Of a DNA stretch of 64,000 bases, positions 47,618 to 57,664 are shown piece by piece. The DNA comes from Blastobasis lacticolella (taxonomy: Eukaryota > Arthropoda > Insecta > Lepidoptera > Blastobasidae). The DNA lies in assembly GCA_905147135.1 (NCBI GenBank), contig LR990048.1:13128563-13192562 (forward strand). Direction: 5' to 3'. Within the stretch, counting starts at the first letter, position 1. Every line of letters begins with the position of its first letter. The notes below the pieces were generated by a model, which was given only the letters and a program-made list of their open reading frames with translations, was not told where the DNA came from and made no database searches. The translations under genes and the position numbers were made by a program.

Positions 47618-47880
47618 TACTTCCTACTATAATATTATGAATGCGAAAGTTTGTAAGGATTTATGTTTGGATATTAGGTCCTCCTTCACGCAAAAACTAC
47701 TGAACGTATTTTTATGAAATTTTACAGCAATATAGCGTATAGCCCAGAATAGCACATACGTTACAATTTATCCTGAAATTCAATGTGGTTCCCGCGGAAA
47801 CAGATCTAAAACTTTAGGGTCTGGAACGTTATAACCAAATTTTACGAGGACGAAGTTGGGGCAAAACTAATGTAGATATA
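47618..47880 (+). repeat. Abundant lepidopteran-type dispersed repeat (family F)
   Basis: TAATATTATGAATGCGAAAG, CTTCACGCAAAAACTACTGA, ATTCAATGTGGTTCCCGCGG and GAGGACGAAGTTGGGGC are phrases of a repeat I associate with many lepidopteran genomes. Its class (MITE- or Helitron-like) is uncertain. A weaker relative lies at 62440-62545. Confidence 0.5.
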
Positions 47881-47951
47881 TTTTCAACCTTAGAATCTTC
47901 TCCTTTTTGAAATCGATTAAGTGCTATTATACCAATATCATGTCGGAGTCG

Positions 47952-48259
47952 AGCGCCGGTAGACTAGTGGTAAAGGTAGCCGACTCGCAAGCGAGTGGTA
48001 CCGGGTATGAATCCCACTGCCGCCATGTACCAATGACTCTTCTCAGAATTATGTAAAACTTAGTTGAACACTAACCTAAGCTCTTACGGTGAGGGAAAAC
48101 ATCATGATAAAACCTGCACATTCAGCTGACTGAATGTGTAACCACGCTCCAATCTGGCCAGGTTCCCGTGGTAGTCGCTTCACTGTAATTACCTGATCTG
48201 CCAAATCCTGGATCATGGTAAAGGTCAACACCGGGCCTTATGCGCGAGAGCACAACCGC
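47952..48259 (+). mobile_element. SINE family A, near-complete copy
   Basis: The tRNA-like head GCGCCGGTAGACTAGTGGTA...CCGACTCGCAAGCGAGTGGT...GGTATGAATCCC is followed by CCATGTACCAATGACTCTTC, GGGAAAACATCATGATAAAA, TCTGGCCAGGTTCCCGTGG and GAGAGCACAACCG. This copy defines the family; other copies show a 3' end CCGGGACATTAACGCCAAG followed by (ATG)n. Confidence 0.75.
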
Positions 48260-49328
48260 ACAAACACAAACAAAACAAAATTACGTACCTACCTCTACAA
48301 TACATCAAACACATGCCAACTATGCCTAAATGTTTCAATATTGCAAAGACTCGAAACTCTGGGATGGCGCTTCCCTTCCGAACGGCAGCCATCTGTCATT
48401 CAAACGATGTGCGTGGATTTACGCTCATTTATTTTGGAGGCAGCCGTACGACACGTGAATTTTTAACGCCCACCATCCGACCATAGCCATCATCCCTGTA
48501 TCTGTAGGTTGTTTTATCGTTTTTATTATTGTTGCCATTTGTTCTATGGAACATTACACTCGGACACACACACATGGATAATGTAAAAACTTGTATTTCA
48601 TGCGTTGTCTTGGCTTTCCCATTGAGCAGTTGCTAATCTATATTCGGCCGACCGTCCTTACGTATACCCAGCCAAGGCTCCGTACGTCCATCAGAATGTC
48701 TAGGCTTTATGACGCGATCGATCGCATGTGATCGCTTACAACATTAAAACGACAAACCTGATAACATTCTGATGTTTGTTTATATATCACATACGAATGA
48801 AATTATAAAATCTTATATTATCTAGTAATAACCATGATCCAATATAGTCGATCAGGTAATTCAGATAGCAGCCCATCTACTGTAAGAGCTGCCACATCCT
48901 AGATCATGACCCCGCCTTGGCCAAGAGGATTATTAATTTATTTAGTAATATCACAACTTCATTTAAATAAAATATTTGAAAAGGCCCCTAAATACTTAGA
49001 CACAACAGCTGTTACTAACTGCAGAATTAATTTGTTCACAGATTCAGTTATGCTGAAAAGAAGATGATTCTGTAATCAATATTTGATATCTCGCTGTCTG
49101 ACAAAGAACTTATCTCCTTCTCTTCATGCGCGTGGCAATATTAGCAGGTAAGCAAATAATTATAAGAACCATTTCTTCTTTTAAAATTATGCTAATATTT
49201 ATTTTTACAGACATAAAAAGAATCTTTTTAATTAGGTATAATTTAGTAGATCAATCGATATAACATATAGTTTGTACATAAGTTTATATGTAGATTTAAC
49301 GTAAATTGATAAATTGCGCATGATTGTT
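48260..49328. other. Anonymous DNA with a possible SINE A piece
   Basis: 48838-48935 (CCACATCCTAGATCATGACC) distantly resembles family A. No gene recognised. Confidence 0.35.
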
Positions 49329-49515
49329 TATGCCGCACGGGCAGGCGGTCCACATAATAGAAAGTGGTCACCATTATCCAAAACATCTGCAACATAAGGG
49401 AAGAAGAATTCAAGAGGGAGATCATGCCACATCTTACACGTGCGCGGTATAAAGGTGTATGTTAGAAGGATGCCAGGCAAGTGATCTGGCTGAAATCTAA
49501 TCATCCCCACAACAC
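49329..49515 (-). mobile_element. LINE 3' end, decayed
   Basis: CGGGCAGGCGGTCCACATAA, then AGAAAGTGGTCACCATTATC parallels 14040-14090 (GCGGGCCACCTGATGGAAAG). On the minus strand the next part reads CDLPLEFFFP-like residues common near the end of such ORFs. Confidence 0.4.
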
Positions 49516-50139
49516 CTATAGAACAATACCCATACCTACAGGACTCTGTATTACATACTTAAGGTGAATTAATCTGCAATATGGCAAATCCCGGCTCTCG
49601 CGCCCCGCGTGACAGCTAACCGAGACTGACACCAAGATAATGATGATAAAACGTTAACCCTCGAGAGCTTTTTAATTCATCACCCGACTACCCTTATCCC
49701 ATTAGGTGGCGTCGGCGCAATATGTGTCTTGTATCTATTTAAACCTATCACTCGTCATCTTAGCATTCATTCTTTTTGCATTGCATGTTGCCATTCGTCC
49801 TTCCATCTTTTCTTTGGTCGTCCTCTGTTGGGCCATCCATTCTCATACATATTTATCCTACCCATACGCTAACCTAATTGCTCTTTGCAATTTGCAATTT
49901 TTTTATTGATATACTTATTTCTTGTGTTGTCCTTTCGCATCACCCCACACACCCATCTTAACATTGTTATTTTTGTCGTTTACGTCTTTTATTCGTTGCT
50001 TTGGTGGCACAATACTCAGATCCCTACACTACGACAGGTCTAATGATTGTAGGTTTTTCATTTAGTGTAAGGGACTTATCACATGTTGTAGCTGAGACCT
50101 GTCGCCCTTTATTCCATTTTTCATCGTATTGTCTAGGCC
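49516..50139. other. Anonymous DNA
   Basis: No gene or repeat recognised. Confidence 0.4.
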
Positions 50140-50142
50140 CTA

Positions 50143-50280
50143 CAGTTGTTGAGATTTAAAAAGGCCACATTTGACAGCTGTCAAATGCTCGTAATGTTGG
50201 AAACACCGATATAAAGTCTATTTTTCCCTAAGGAAATTGTGACAGCTGTCAAATGTAGCCTTTTACATCTCGACAACTGT
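50143..50280. mobile_element. Tc1/mariner-type MITE
   Basis: Terminal inverted repeats of about 45 bases start CAGTTGTTGAGATTTAAAAA on the left; the right-end complement reads CAGTTGTCGAGATGTAAAAG. Each side is flanked by TA, the target of Tc1/mariner elements. Both arms end in the palindrome TTTGACAGCTGTCAAA or a close variant. The total is 138 bp with no coding capacity. Confidence 0.75.
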
Positions 50281-50392
50281 AGCTGGTTTTATGGCATGCC
50301 TAGTCGAGCTTTTGGTGCCGAGTAGAAACTCGGTCGATACATTGGCGAATTCGCAATTCCTAAAGGTACAACTAGTGTCTGTGCTTTGATAC

Positions 50393-50458
50393 CTTTTTTT
50401 TTTTTTTTATGTCACACGGTAGGCAAACAGGCAAGCGGGCCACCTGATGGAAAGTGTA
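50393..50458 (-). mobile_element. LINE 3' end with poly-A (poly-T here)
   Basis: A run of T is followed by CGGTAGGCAAACAGGCAAGC and GGGCCACCTGATGGAAAGTG, the same end as at 14014 but shorter. Confidence 0.65.
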
Positions 50459-51216
50459 CCTACCTGTAGTATACCTTTATATAGTGTTTTGTGTTTACAA
50501 CTGCGAATAACAAAATAAGGGGTTCCTTATTGTTTGTTTTCTGAGAATGAATTAGCCTACCCAATAAAAATAATTAATTCAATAGAGATTGATGTACCTA
50601 CCTACTATATATTACTATAGATATATCATATTATAATATCGCAATAATTCAAAGACTGCCGCGCAAACTTTGGGTGCCTAATTTATCAACCGATCACTCC
50701 GAACTTCTAAGATAATTTGGTTATAAGTTAGACCACAGGATAACTGAATTGTTAAAATAATTTACGTCTTGGGAAGCAAAGGATAAGGCAATATATATAC
50801 TTAAATTTTCTAGAAAGCGTAAATGCTTCACTTGTAATGTTTACATAATGGCGTTACAAGTAATAATACAATTGTTTCAATTATATCCATCATATCATCC
50901 ACAACAAACCTAGGAATATAACCGCCTTATAGGTGCAACTTTTTGTTAATTTTTAATCAAATCTGTATATTACTCTGCGACTTGCGAGTAATAAATTAAC
51001 CACTACCAAACTATGCTAGAAATACTAAACACATCGTTTTGTGACTTTTGTGTTCAAATAAACTACTTTATCAAACCAAACGACCATAGTTTACAACAAA
51101 GTTAGACATTCATAATGTTCATAATACATATGTTTGTGTCATGTGAGAACTGTAATTTATAGTTTCGAAGTTCTTATCTGCGATGTACGCTGTTGTGAAA
51201 GAGACTGAGGAGACTA
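50459..51216. other. Anonymous AT-rich DNA
   Basis: No gene or repeat recognised. Confidence 0.4.
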
Positions 51217-51482
51217 ATAAATAAATAAACAAATGAATAAATATGCTTGGACAAATTCAAACAGAGCCAAGCTAGCCCCAAAGTAAGCAAAACTTGTGTT
51301 ATGGGTGTTAGATAACGGATAAACTACATATATACATTTTTTAAATACATACTTATTATACATACTACACCCAGACCCGTAAAAGAAATTAAAATTCATA
51401 ATTTCAATTTCTGCTCGGCCGGAAATCGAACCCGACACCTCTGCATGGCGACCGGCATGTTAACTGAACCACTTAGGTCGTC
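51217..51482 (-). mobile_element. SINE family B, near-complete copy
   Basis: Tail (AATA)n at 51217-51242, body GCTAGCCCCAAAGTAAGCAA and ACACCCAGACCCGTAAAAGA, head with GGAAATCGAACCCGACACC and CTGAACCACTTAGGTCGTC. Its B box is slightly decayed. Confidence 0.8.
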
Positions 51483-51513
51483 AAAACTACAACACTACAC
51501 TACTACAAACTAC

Positions 51514-51700
51514 TACATCATCATCATCATCATAATATCAGCCGAAAGACACCCACTGCTGGGCATAGGCCTCCCCAGAGATCTCCACAAAGGCCGGTCC
51601 TGTGCCTTCCGCATCCAGCTGGTATCTTAACCAGGTCGTCGGTCCACCTTGTGGGAGGACCCACGCTGCATCGTCTGATACGTGGTCGCCATTCGAGAAG
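51514..51700 (-). mobile_element. RTE-like LINE 3' end with (GAT)n tail
   Basis: Starts with (CAT)n, then CACCCACTGCTGGGCATAGG, CCTCCCCAGAGATCTCCACA and GTCGTCGGTCCACCTTGTGG. The minus-strand translation ends in EAYAQQWVSFG and a stop, the typical RTE C-terminus. It stops only about 60 bases before the acceptor of exon A. Confidence 0.75.
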
Positions 51701-51765
51701 TTAACGTCCCCACTACTTACTACTACTACACTACTACTAAACTACTTTCTGTCCATACAGGAACA

Positions 51766-54738
51766 ATGTTAGTGCGTACGGGCGCGATGGTGGTGGTGGT
51801 GGCAGGTGGCGCCGCCGCGCGCGTCGCGGGCAAGGTCGGCGGCTACTCGAACAAGATGGGAGGTAAGAGCGATTCATCACCGCCTGCTTCGATATAAAAC
51901 ATCACATTGTATTCTCGTTCCGGTTGGAATCGAACACATTTATTATTGCATTGTTGCGAATACCTTGTTTTGGTCTTTTCTTATCATGATCCTTTTTAGA
52001 CTGTAAGGACTATTATAGGTTATCCTACGTCATCGAGTATTGGAAAAATTCCACTTTGTAGTGATCGTAGACGTTAAGGAGACCCACAAAACGTTGGTGT
52101 GCCCACAGATGCACAGATGGCACAAACAATTTTTTTTTTAGTGACCCAAACTTCGACTTTTCGTAGCGATAATACTTACATATCCTCTTGTGTGGGTTCT
52201 ATAAGTGAAACAAAACCGGGGTGCCCCACATTCTCTTGGCAGTTTCGCTTTTCAGTCACATTATAAGTAGTCACGAAATAGAAAAAGAGAAAAGTGAGTT
52301 TAGGGTTAGGATGGTTAGTGAGCAATGATAACTCATTTTATAAGCGCACTACATGTGTAACACCGAATACAACGTCGCCGAAAGTTCGCCAAAAAGAAAC
52401 ACCTAACACCGAACGCGTTTATCCCGCGGGCATTTTCGAGTTAATCGAATAATTCGCCTTCGCCACCGAAGCGAGAAGTCTGCGCAACATTTCCCGTTCG
52501 TTACGAAAAAGCCCGCGTTGTTAGCGATCGTGAATTAGATTTTTGAGTTTCAAAGGGCTGGTGCAAAAATATGACAAACAATAAGAGTAATTTATCCAAC
52601 GAGGGCGCTCTGGGAAATCCAACTGGAGCCGGAAACAGCCATGAAAAACCCCGTTTGTGAGGAAATCCCTTCGACCGAGCAGATTTGTTTACGACCACAG
52701 TTGTGAAGCATTGTCTCCTTCTTGTTTTCGAGTGAATCCGTCACCTTGTCCCGCACATTGTCGCTAGTCTTGACAAATTGAGGCACGCAACATTATTGTT
52801 TGGATATATTTACTTTTTTAGGAGACTAAAATACCTAACCAACTTTGTAACTCTTTGCTGAACTATGTACACCAAAAATTTTTTTTTTAAAGACTTTTAT
52901 CTAGTTTTAATAAAACAAGTCCAGTTATCGTGATATTAAGAATCGTTTCGATTTGACTCGCTTTTAAATGTACAGATACAAACACCTATTTAGTGTCTAA
53001 TAAGCAAAATCCGAATAAGTTCTTTAAAAAAAATCATCTCAGCAGTTAATTCCAATTTTTATCGGCGCCATTCTTTCGTTCCTGAGTTGTCAAAATAATA
53101 AAGAAATCATTTGTTTTCTCATGTATTTCCTCCAAATAAATTGCGTATTTTTCTCGATTGAGTCGCTTTTTCTGTGAAATGAACAAAGGATTTCCTTATT
53201 TCGTTTTCCCTTGAATATCGGGCCCCGCATTTCCATAAGTAATATTTTTTCCAATTAGTAGAGTATTCTATTTGTTACACGGACGAAGTGACCATGAAAA
53301 CAGAAGCCGAGATGGAAAGGTGCGAAGTTGAAAATAAATGCTAAGCTTCATTATCGACAAACCGGATGAAATGTAAGACTTTAAATTCTCATAAAAAGAA
53401 GCAGTCGGAAAACAACCATCAGTCTGCGTCCTCCAATACGTCCGAATTTTTTTACAAAAATGTTTTGCTTCCACATTTCATTCTCTTAATGCTGTTCGAA
53501 GCTCTTAATGGGATTAAATCGGATTGTAACATGTGTAAGGAATTTCCCAAAATGTGATGCAAAGCATTTTATTTTGGGATAATCTATATAATAAAATTAG
53601 AGTTACTCAACCAATCGTCAAATAGTGCTTTAAGACCAAGTACCTACATCGCATTTTAACGAACGTTGGAAGATTAATATGTAGGCTTAGTGATAAATGT
53701 ATGTCTTTGTGGCCCGAAATAACACGCCGTGGCCTCGACAAACATGCCTTCAACAACCGCCGACACAGTCATCAATTGGCCTAAGATAACACCCGGTCGT
53801 AATGATCGCACGTGAACCAGCCCCCGTATCTTGTAACTGAGGCGGAAATGCTCAAAGTTTCCATTAGGATAATGAATCAGGCTCCCGCTGAGTAGATGTT
53901 AAGGTCCAATCAAGTGGAACGTGGCACAGATCTGTTCGGGGATTCGTTCAGCTGCCTTATTAACTGTAACGAGATTGCAATGTTCACGAGAACAAAGCCA
54001 CCTCGCATTGAACAGGTTTGTAGGTATTTAATTATTTACCTACATCATGAATAGTTTGTCGTTATTGCATTCATGTAATGTGTGTGATATGTAAATTGGA
54101 TTTACCAGTAATTAACTGCAATATTCACGAGTTTGATTACCGTAATTAGTCCGGGCGAATCACGGAACATCGACTACAGCTGCGGAGGCCACACGTTCCA
54201 TAAAGCGTACCGTACAGTCACCCACCCTCTCTTAATTTAAATTAATTGCTACTTGGCCCTCTACATCAGAGATAAGAGGTCGTCGTTGTTTAATCGGTTG
54301 TAGTAATGGAAGGGGACCAAATTGCGCCGATTCACTTAGGCGCTGTTTATAAAAATAGCGTCAATTTCGTTGTTATCCTTTTAAGCGAATGTTTTAAATT
54401 ATTCTGATAGCGATTTCGAAGAAAAGAAACATGATGTATTCGAACATAAAATATACAAAGAAAATATACGAAGATCGCAAAGGAATAATTCGAACCTCGC
54501 CATTTGCGTCCAACATATTCGCCGACCCTTTTCGGCATCGGCGTTTATTTTACGTTCACGATCAACATAAAACGTGGCTTTGTTTGTCGCAGGGAAGAGC
54601 ACGAGCGGTATCAACGAGGAGATCATCTGGATCAGCATTAGCATGGCCATAGCGATCGCGGTGCTGATTGGGATCGCGCTGTGCTACATCCTGCGCGAGA
54701 AGTGCTCCCGGATGCGCGCGCATAAGGAGCAAACGTGA
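51766..54738 (+). CDS. Small single-pass membrane protein, two coding exons, main frame up to first TGA
   Basis: I do not recognise this gene by name. Exon A is 51761-51862 (acceptor gtccatacag, donor GGAG/GTAAGA). Exon B starts at 54593 (acceptor tgtttgtcgcag). The intron is phase 1: the split codon G+GG gives Gly. Translation from ATG 51766 (A at -3, a good initiation context) gives 80 residues. Residues 1-20 are short, basic then hydrophobic (MLVRTGAMVVVVAGGAAARV), like a signal peptide or a weak anchor. A strong membrane segment covers about residues 43-66 (IIWISISMAIAIAV...). It is followed by a basic stretch REKCSRMRAHK, so the C-terminus should be cytoplasmic by the positive-inside rule. 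Third codon positions in exon B are about 87% G/C (41 of 47), in sharp contrast to the AT-rich surroundings. Upstream exons are possible: exon A has only five bases before the ATG. The two exons and their junction are seen directly; the topology is inference. Confidence 0.82.
51863..54592 (+). other. Intron of the membrane-protein gene (2730 bp, phase 1)
   Basis: Bounded by donor GTAAGA and a pyrimidine-rich acceptor tttgtttgtcgcag. No clear transposon ORF is seen inside. Stretches at 52.4-52.8 kb and 53.7-54.2 kb are less AT-rich than the rest and could hold conserved noncoding sequence, but no motif is recognised. Short reading frames here (60-83 codons) have no recognisable domains and are taken as chance. 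Confidence 0.75.
54736..54738 (+). promoter_or_regulatory. Candidate leaky stop codon (UGA followed by C)
   Basis: The codon order is CAA ACG TGA CAG TAC. TGA with C at +4 is known to be the most readthrough-prone stop context in eukaryotes and is enriched among the annotated Drosophila readthrough genes. The frame is coding-like on both sides. Selenocysteine is an unlikely reading: several insect lineages including Bombyx are known to have lost selenoproteins. If translated, a near-cognate tRNA (Trp, Arg or Cys) would insert a residue here. Confidence 0.6.
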
Positions 54739-54948
54739 CAGTACCGGCAGGAGTTCGCGAGGAACGCCCTCGCGGACTCTCTGGCCGACCTGGAGGTCCC
54801 CGCCTACACCCTCTACCCGCAGTATTCCCCCGACGGACGCGAGTACTTCTATAACTTCCACCGGTTCTCTTACCTGAAGAACAGCTACAAACTACCGCCA
54901 AAAGACTACCCGGTTAAGGAGAAAGAGGAAATCTACATCAACGCGTGA
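54739..54948 (+). CDS. In-frame 69-codon extension beyond the first TGA (putative readthrough extension)
   Basis: Directly after the TGA at 54736-54738 the same frame runs 69 codons to a TGA at 54946-54948. 57 of 69 third positions are G or C (about 83%), matching the part before the stop, while the flanking DNA is AT-rich. The peptide is hydrophilic and Tyr-rich (ten Tyr), with segments such as DLEVPAYTLYPQYSPDG and a C-terminal EKEEIYINA. It would lengthen the cytoplasmic tail of the membrane protein from about 14 to about 84 residues, for a 150-residue product. The terminal YIN fits the YxN pattern bound by Grb2-type SH2 domains, a weak and common motif. A coding-like codon profile this long past a stop is hard to explain as UTR. 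Possible explanations are readthrough, A-to-I editing of TGA to TGG, a CGA-to-TGA nonsense allele, or an assembly error. Confidence 0.72.
   Translation, partial: QYRQEFARNALADSLADLEVPAYTLYPQYSPDGREYFYNFHRFSYLKNSYKLPPKDYPVKEKEEIYINA
54748..54783 (+). promoter_or_regulatory. RNA stem-loop downstream of the leaky stop
   Basis: The 12-base arm 54751-54762 (GAGTTCGCGAGG) pairs with 54768-54779 (CCTCGCGGACTC), with a single G-U wobble and a five-base loop (AACGC, 54763-54767). Past one bulged T (54780), three more pairs form between 54748-54750 and 54781-54783. The main stem begins 12 bases after the TGA. Stable stems a short distance 3' of a leaky stop are known to stimulate readthrough. The pairing is seen in the sequence; the function is inference. 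The stem lies inside the extension codons, so both structure and protein could constrain it. Confidence 0.6.
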
Positions 54949-55046
54949 TACGTGTATATGTTTTACAATTAATGTGGATTATAGACTGTTGCGGAAGTTG
55001 TAAAGTGTTTCAACAAATGTACGTGTGTAGATATAGTACTGGTAAG

Positions 55047-55189
55047 AATAAATGTTTAGAGAACATCGAAAGGTAGTTCGTCAGTGTAAAAATGTTATTG
55101 TAAATAAATGTTTATGTATAGATACAGAAAAAGGGTGTTAGTGTATTAAGAAGGATTCGAGCACATATTGAAGTCTATCGCGTAATAAA
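55047..55189 (+). promoter_or_regulatory. Candidate polyadenylation signals of the membrane-protein gene
   Basis: Three AATAAA hexamers follow the second stop: 55047-55052, 55103-55108 and 55184-55189. They give 3' UTRs of roughly 100 to 260 bases. Such hexamers are common in AT-rich DNA, so which one is used cannot be told, but the spacing suits a compact terminal exon. Confidence 0.45.
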
Positions 55190-55639
55190 AATGAAAAGGA
55201 ATATATTTATACAACTGTGATAGAGTGTAAATGGTTTAGGGACGAAAATAACTGATTCCTTTCCAACAGTGCCAACTCTGGCGTTCAGAAAGGAAAATGG
55301 TGTTCGTATTAAAAGAGAATTTATTTTACAAGCTTAGCTATTCCGAAACGCTCGTAAAGAGGTTACAGGCGGGCCGTATAACTGCGGTTTCACTGGTTGT
55401 GGCTTCCCATTGCGGAGGCCTTGTATACCGTAGCAAGCGTAGCGCGTAGCGCATCGTTGAGCCCAGAGCGTAGGCACCGGTGTTACGAGTCTGATTTTTT
55501 TATTTACTCTAGTCAGGAATTTGGCCGCTATCTAACCTGTAAATGTAAATGTAGGTAGTAAATGACAATGCGGCCAAAGATGGAGCATGCCTATCTTTTC
55601 ACAGTTGGTATTTGGCTAATCCATCGCAGAAGTGGCAGC
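55190..55639. other. Downstream flank of the gene
   Basis: No repeat or gene recognised. A GC-rich stretch (GTAGCAAGCGTAGCGCGTAG) lies near 55430-55480. Confidence 0.35.
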
Positions 55640-56065
55640 AGTACTCCATTCAGGATTGGACTTGTCCTTGATATAACAGAGGCAACTGCTTTCAATTGAA
55701 GTACCGCCTGATCTTCAAGAGGACACCAAGTTTCTTTGCCGCAGTCTTTTCTTTAGATTCGATGTTCTGTCTGAAGTTTATATTGCTTGATAGCTCAACA
55801 CAAAGGAGCTGTAGGTTGCCGATAATTTCCATATGTTCATTCCGGAAAGTCGGAGCTAGATGAAATGGACTCCGATTGACAGAAAACAAACACGCCTGTG
55901 GATTTGGTAACGTTGAACGCCACATTGGCTTCACCCCAATCGGAGATTGCCTTGAGAGCTTCGTTCGAACGCCAAACCATGGCCTCTCGACAAGACTGAA
56001 TGTCATCCCTGTTGGCTTTTGCCTCTGCCAGATATCTGTCCGTTACTGTGCTGTCATCTTCGCAA
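55640..56065 (-). pseudogene. LINE reverse transcriptase C-terminal fragment, degraded
   Basis: On the minus strand frames give RYLAEAKANRDDIQ...ALKAISDWGEANVAFNVTKS, and then INFRQNIESKEKTAAKKLGV. This is the segment after the polymerase core in the same class as 10430 and 58231, but more diverged and broken by stops. Confidence 0.65.
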
Positions 56066-56585
56066 CCAAATTCTGAATTTTTGAGTGAGGAAATTAAGGA
56101 TATTAAATATTACATGTATTTATTACGAAAACACGTAGGATATATTTATGTAGCTATCTTCATTTACAAATTACTGAATCAACAATGTATCATGGAGTGT
56201 TTTGTATAATCTAAGTGTGCCCGAATTATAACATGTTTTATGTAAGTAGAAATATGTATCTAAATGAAAAAGAGAAAATATTGTATTTTCAGTTACAAGG
56301 CAAAATTGTATGCATAAAAACTTTAAGAAATGGAATGATTTATTGACCAAATTATTATCGTATTTTCTAGAATGAAATAAATATGTATAATAAGAATTAA
56401 ATTGTCTCAATTTTTATTTGCCTTAGTTATAAGGCTTTAACCTCTTTAGTATTAAGCCTAATTTATTTTTTTTGCTAAAAAGCTACTTAAGAAATAATTG
56501 AGAAGACTGTAATTAGAACACTGTTTACTGTTAAACAGGCGTAGTTACGAGAAATGAAAATTATAGCGAATTGCTTAAGTACTTG
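56066..56585. other. Anonymous AT-rich DNA
   Basis: No gene or repeat recognised. Confidence 0.4.
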
Positions 56586-56643
56586 CTCCTCGCTGACCAT
56601 CTAAATACTAACTTGAGTGAGTATTTAGATGGTCAGCGAGGAG
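56586..56643. repeat. Perfect 24-bp hairpin
   Basis: The left arm 56586-56609 (CTCCTCGCTGACCATCTAAA, then TACT) is exactly complementary to 56620-56643; the loop is ten bases (56610-56619). It lies in otherwise ordinary AT-rich sequence. Confidence 0.9.
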
Positions 56644-57664
56644 AAATCAGAAACTTTAAAACTGTATAATAACACGAGGCTGATTAATTTATTGGAACTA
56701 AGAAATATTACATTTCAAAATGCTCCTATATAGAACCGGGAATCGACTCTGGATCGACCTTATAAATTTTTTAAAATAATTTTAATAACAGAGTGAACGG
56801 TATAGTCACTATAGCAGGTACGAACATATTTTGTTAAAAACCTTGTTTAAATGTACACTTAGCGGCAGAAAAAGTGACCCAAACGTCTTGAATCCGAGGT
56901 ATGTTAAAATCCTTTTTTAAATCTTTTCTGGGGCTCATCTATATATTCTCTAAGAGAGCAGAACCGGGACATCAATGACAAGACGATTTCTTTTTTTATC
57001 TAGGTAATAGATAATATACTCTCTACCGACCTTCTGATCTTCTCCGCTACTCAACCCCCATCTATAAACAAGGCCTTGCTCCATTGGTCGATAGTCCACT
57101 TCAGTTGTTCACGAACAACTCTTAATTGTGCAACTCGGCGGTGATTGGCGACCCTCAAGTTCCGCGCAAGTCTCTTTGTGTAAAACACAATTTCCGAAGT
57201 TTAATGAAACGAAGGTGCATTTCTGTAACGACGAACCAAAATAGCCTATAAAGACCCTGACTACCTCGCCCTGCGACGACAGCTTCAACATTTTATTATC
57301 ACCCGCGTTGAATGTGACACTCAGCGAACATTCAATTATCCTTCGGGACCCTTATATTTTTTCCGGGAACAAAAGTGGATTATTCCGATAGAATAGAACC
57401 CGAGATTACCTCCGCAAACATATTGTAGGCTTACATATAAACGACTGTAGTATCTCTTATCATCATGGTCCATTATCGTGTAACTTGTTACCTTAGCAAT
57501 CGTGTCTAGGTGAAATCATGTCTTATTATTTAACAATTATTACAAATTATATTTTGAGCTGAATTTAGCAAATTTTTCACAGTCCTAAAATATTTAACGA
57601 GCACTCAATCGACTCGTTCGTAATCTGGGTTCATAGTCTACCAAGTTTAAATTTTCTTAAATCC
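56644..57664. other. Anonymous DNA with a SINE A scrap
   Basis: 56954-56986 (GAGAGCAGAACCGGGACATC) is the 3' end of SINE family A. The rest is unrecognised. Confidence 0.4.

Noticed and set aside
54562..54901. Minus-strand frames of 87 and 99 codons over exon B
   Set aside because: Shadow frames of the GC-rich coding exon; the plus-strand frame has splice-site and codon-bias support.
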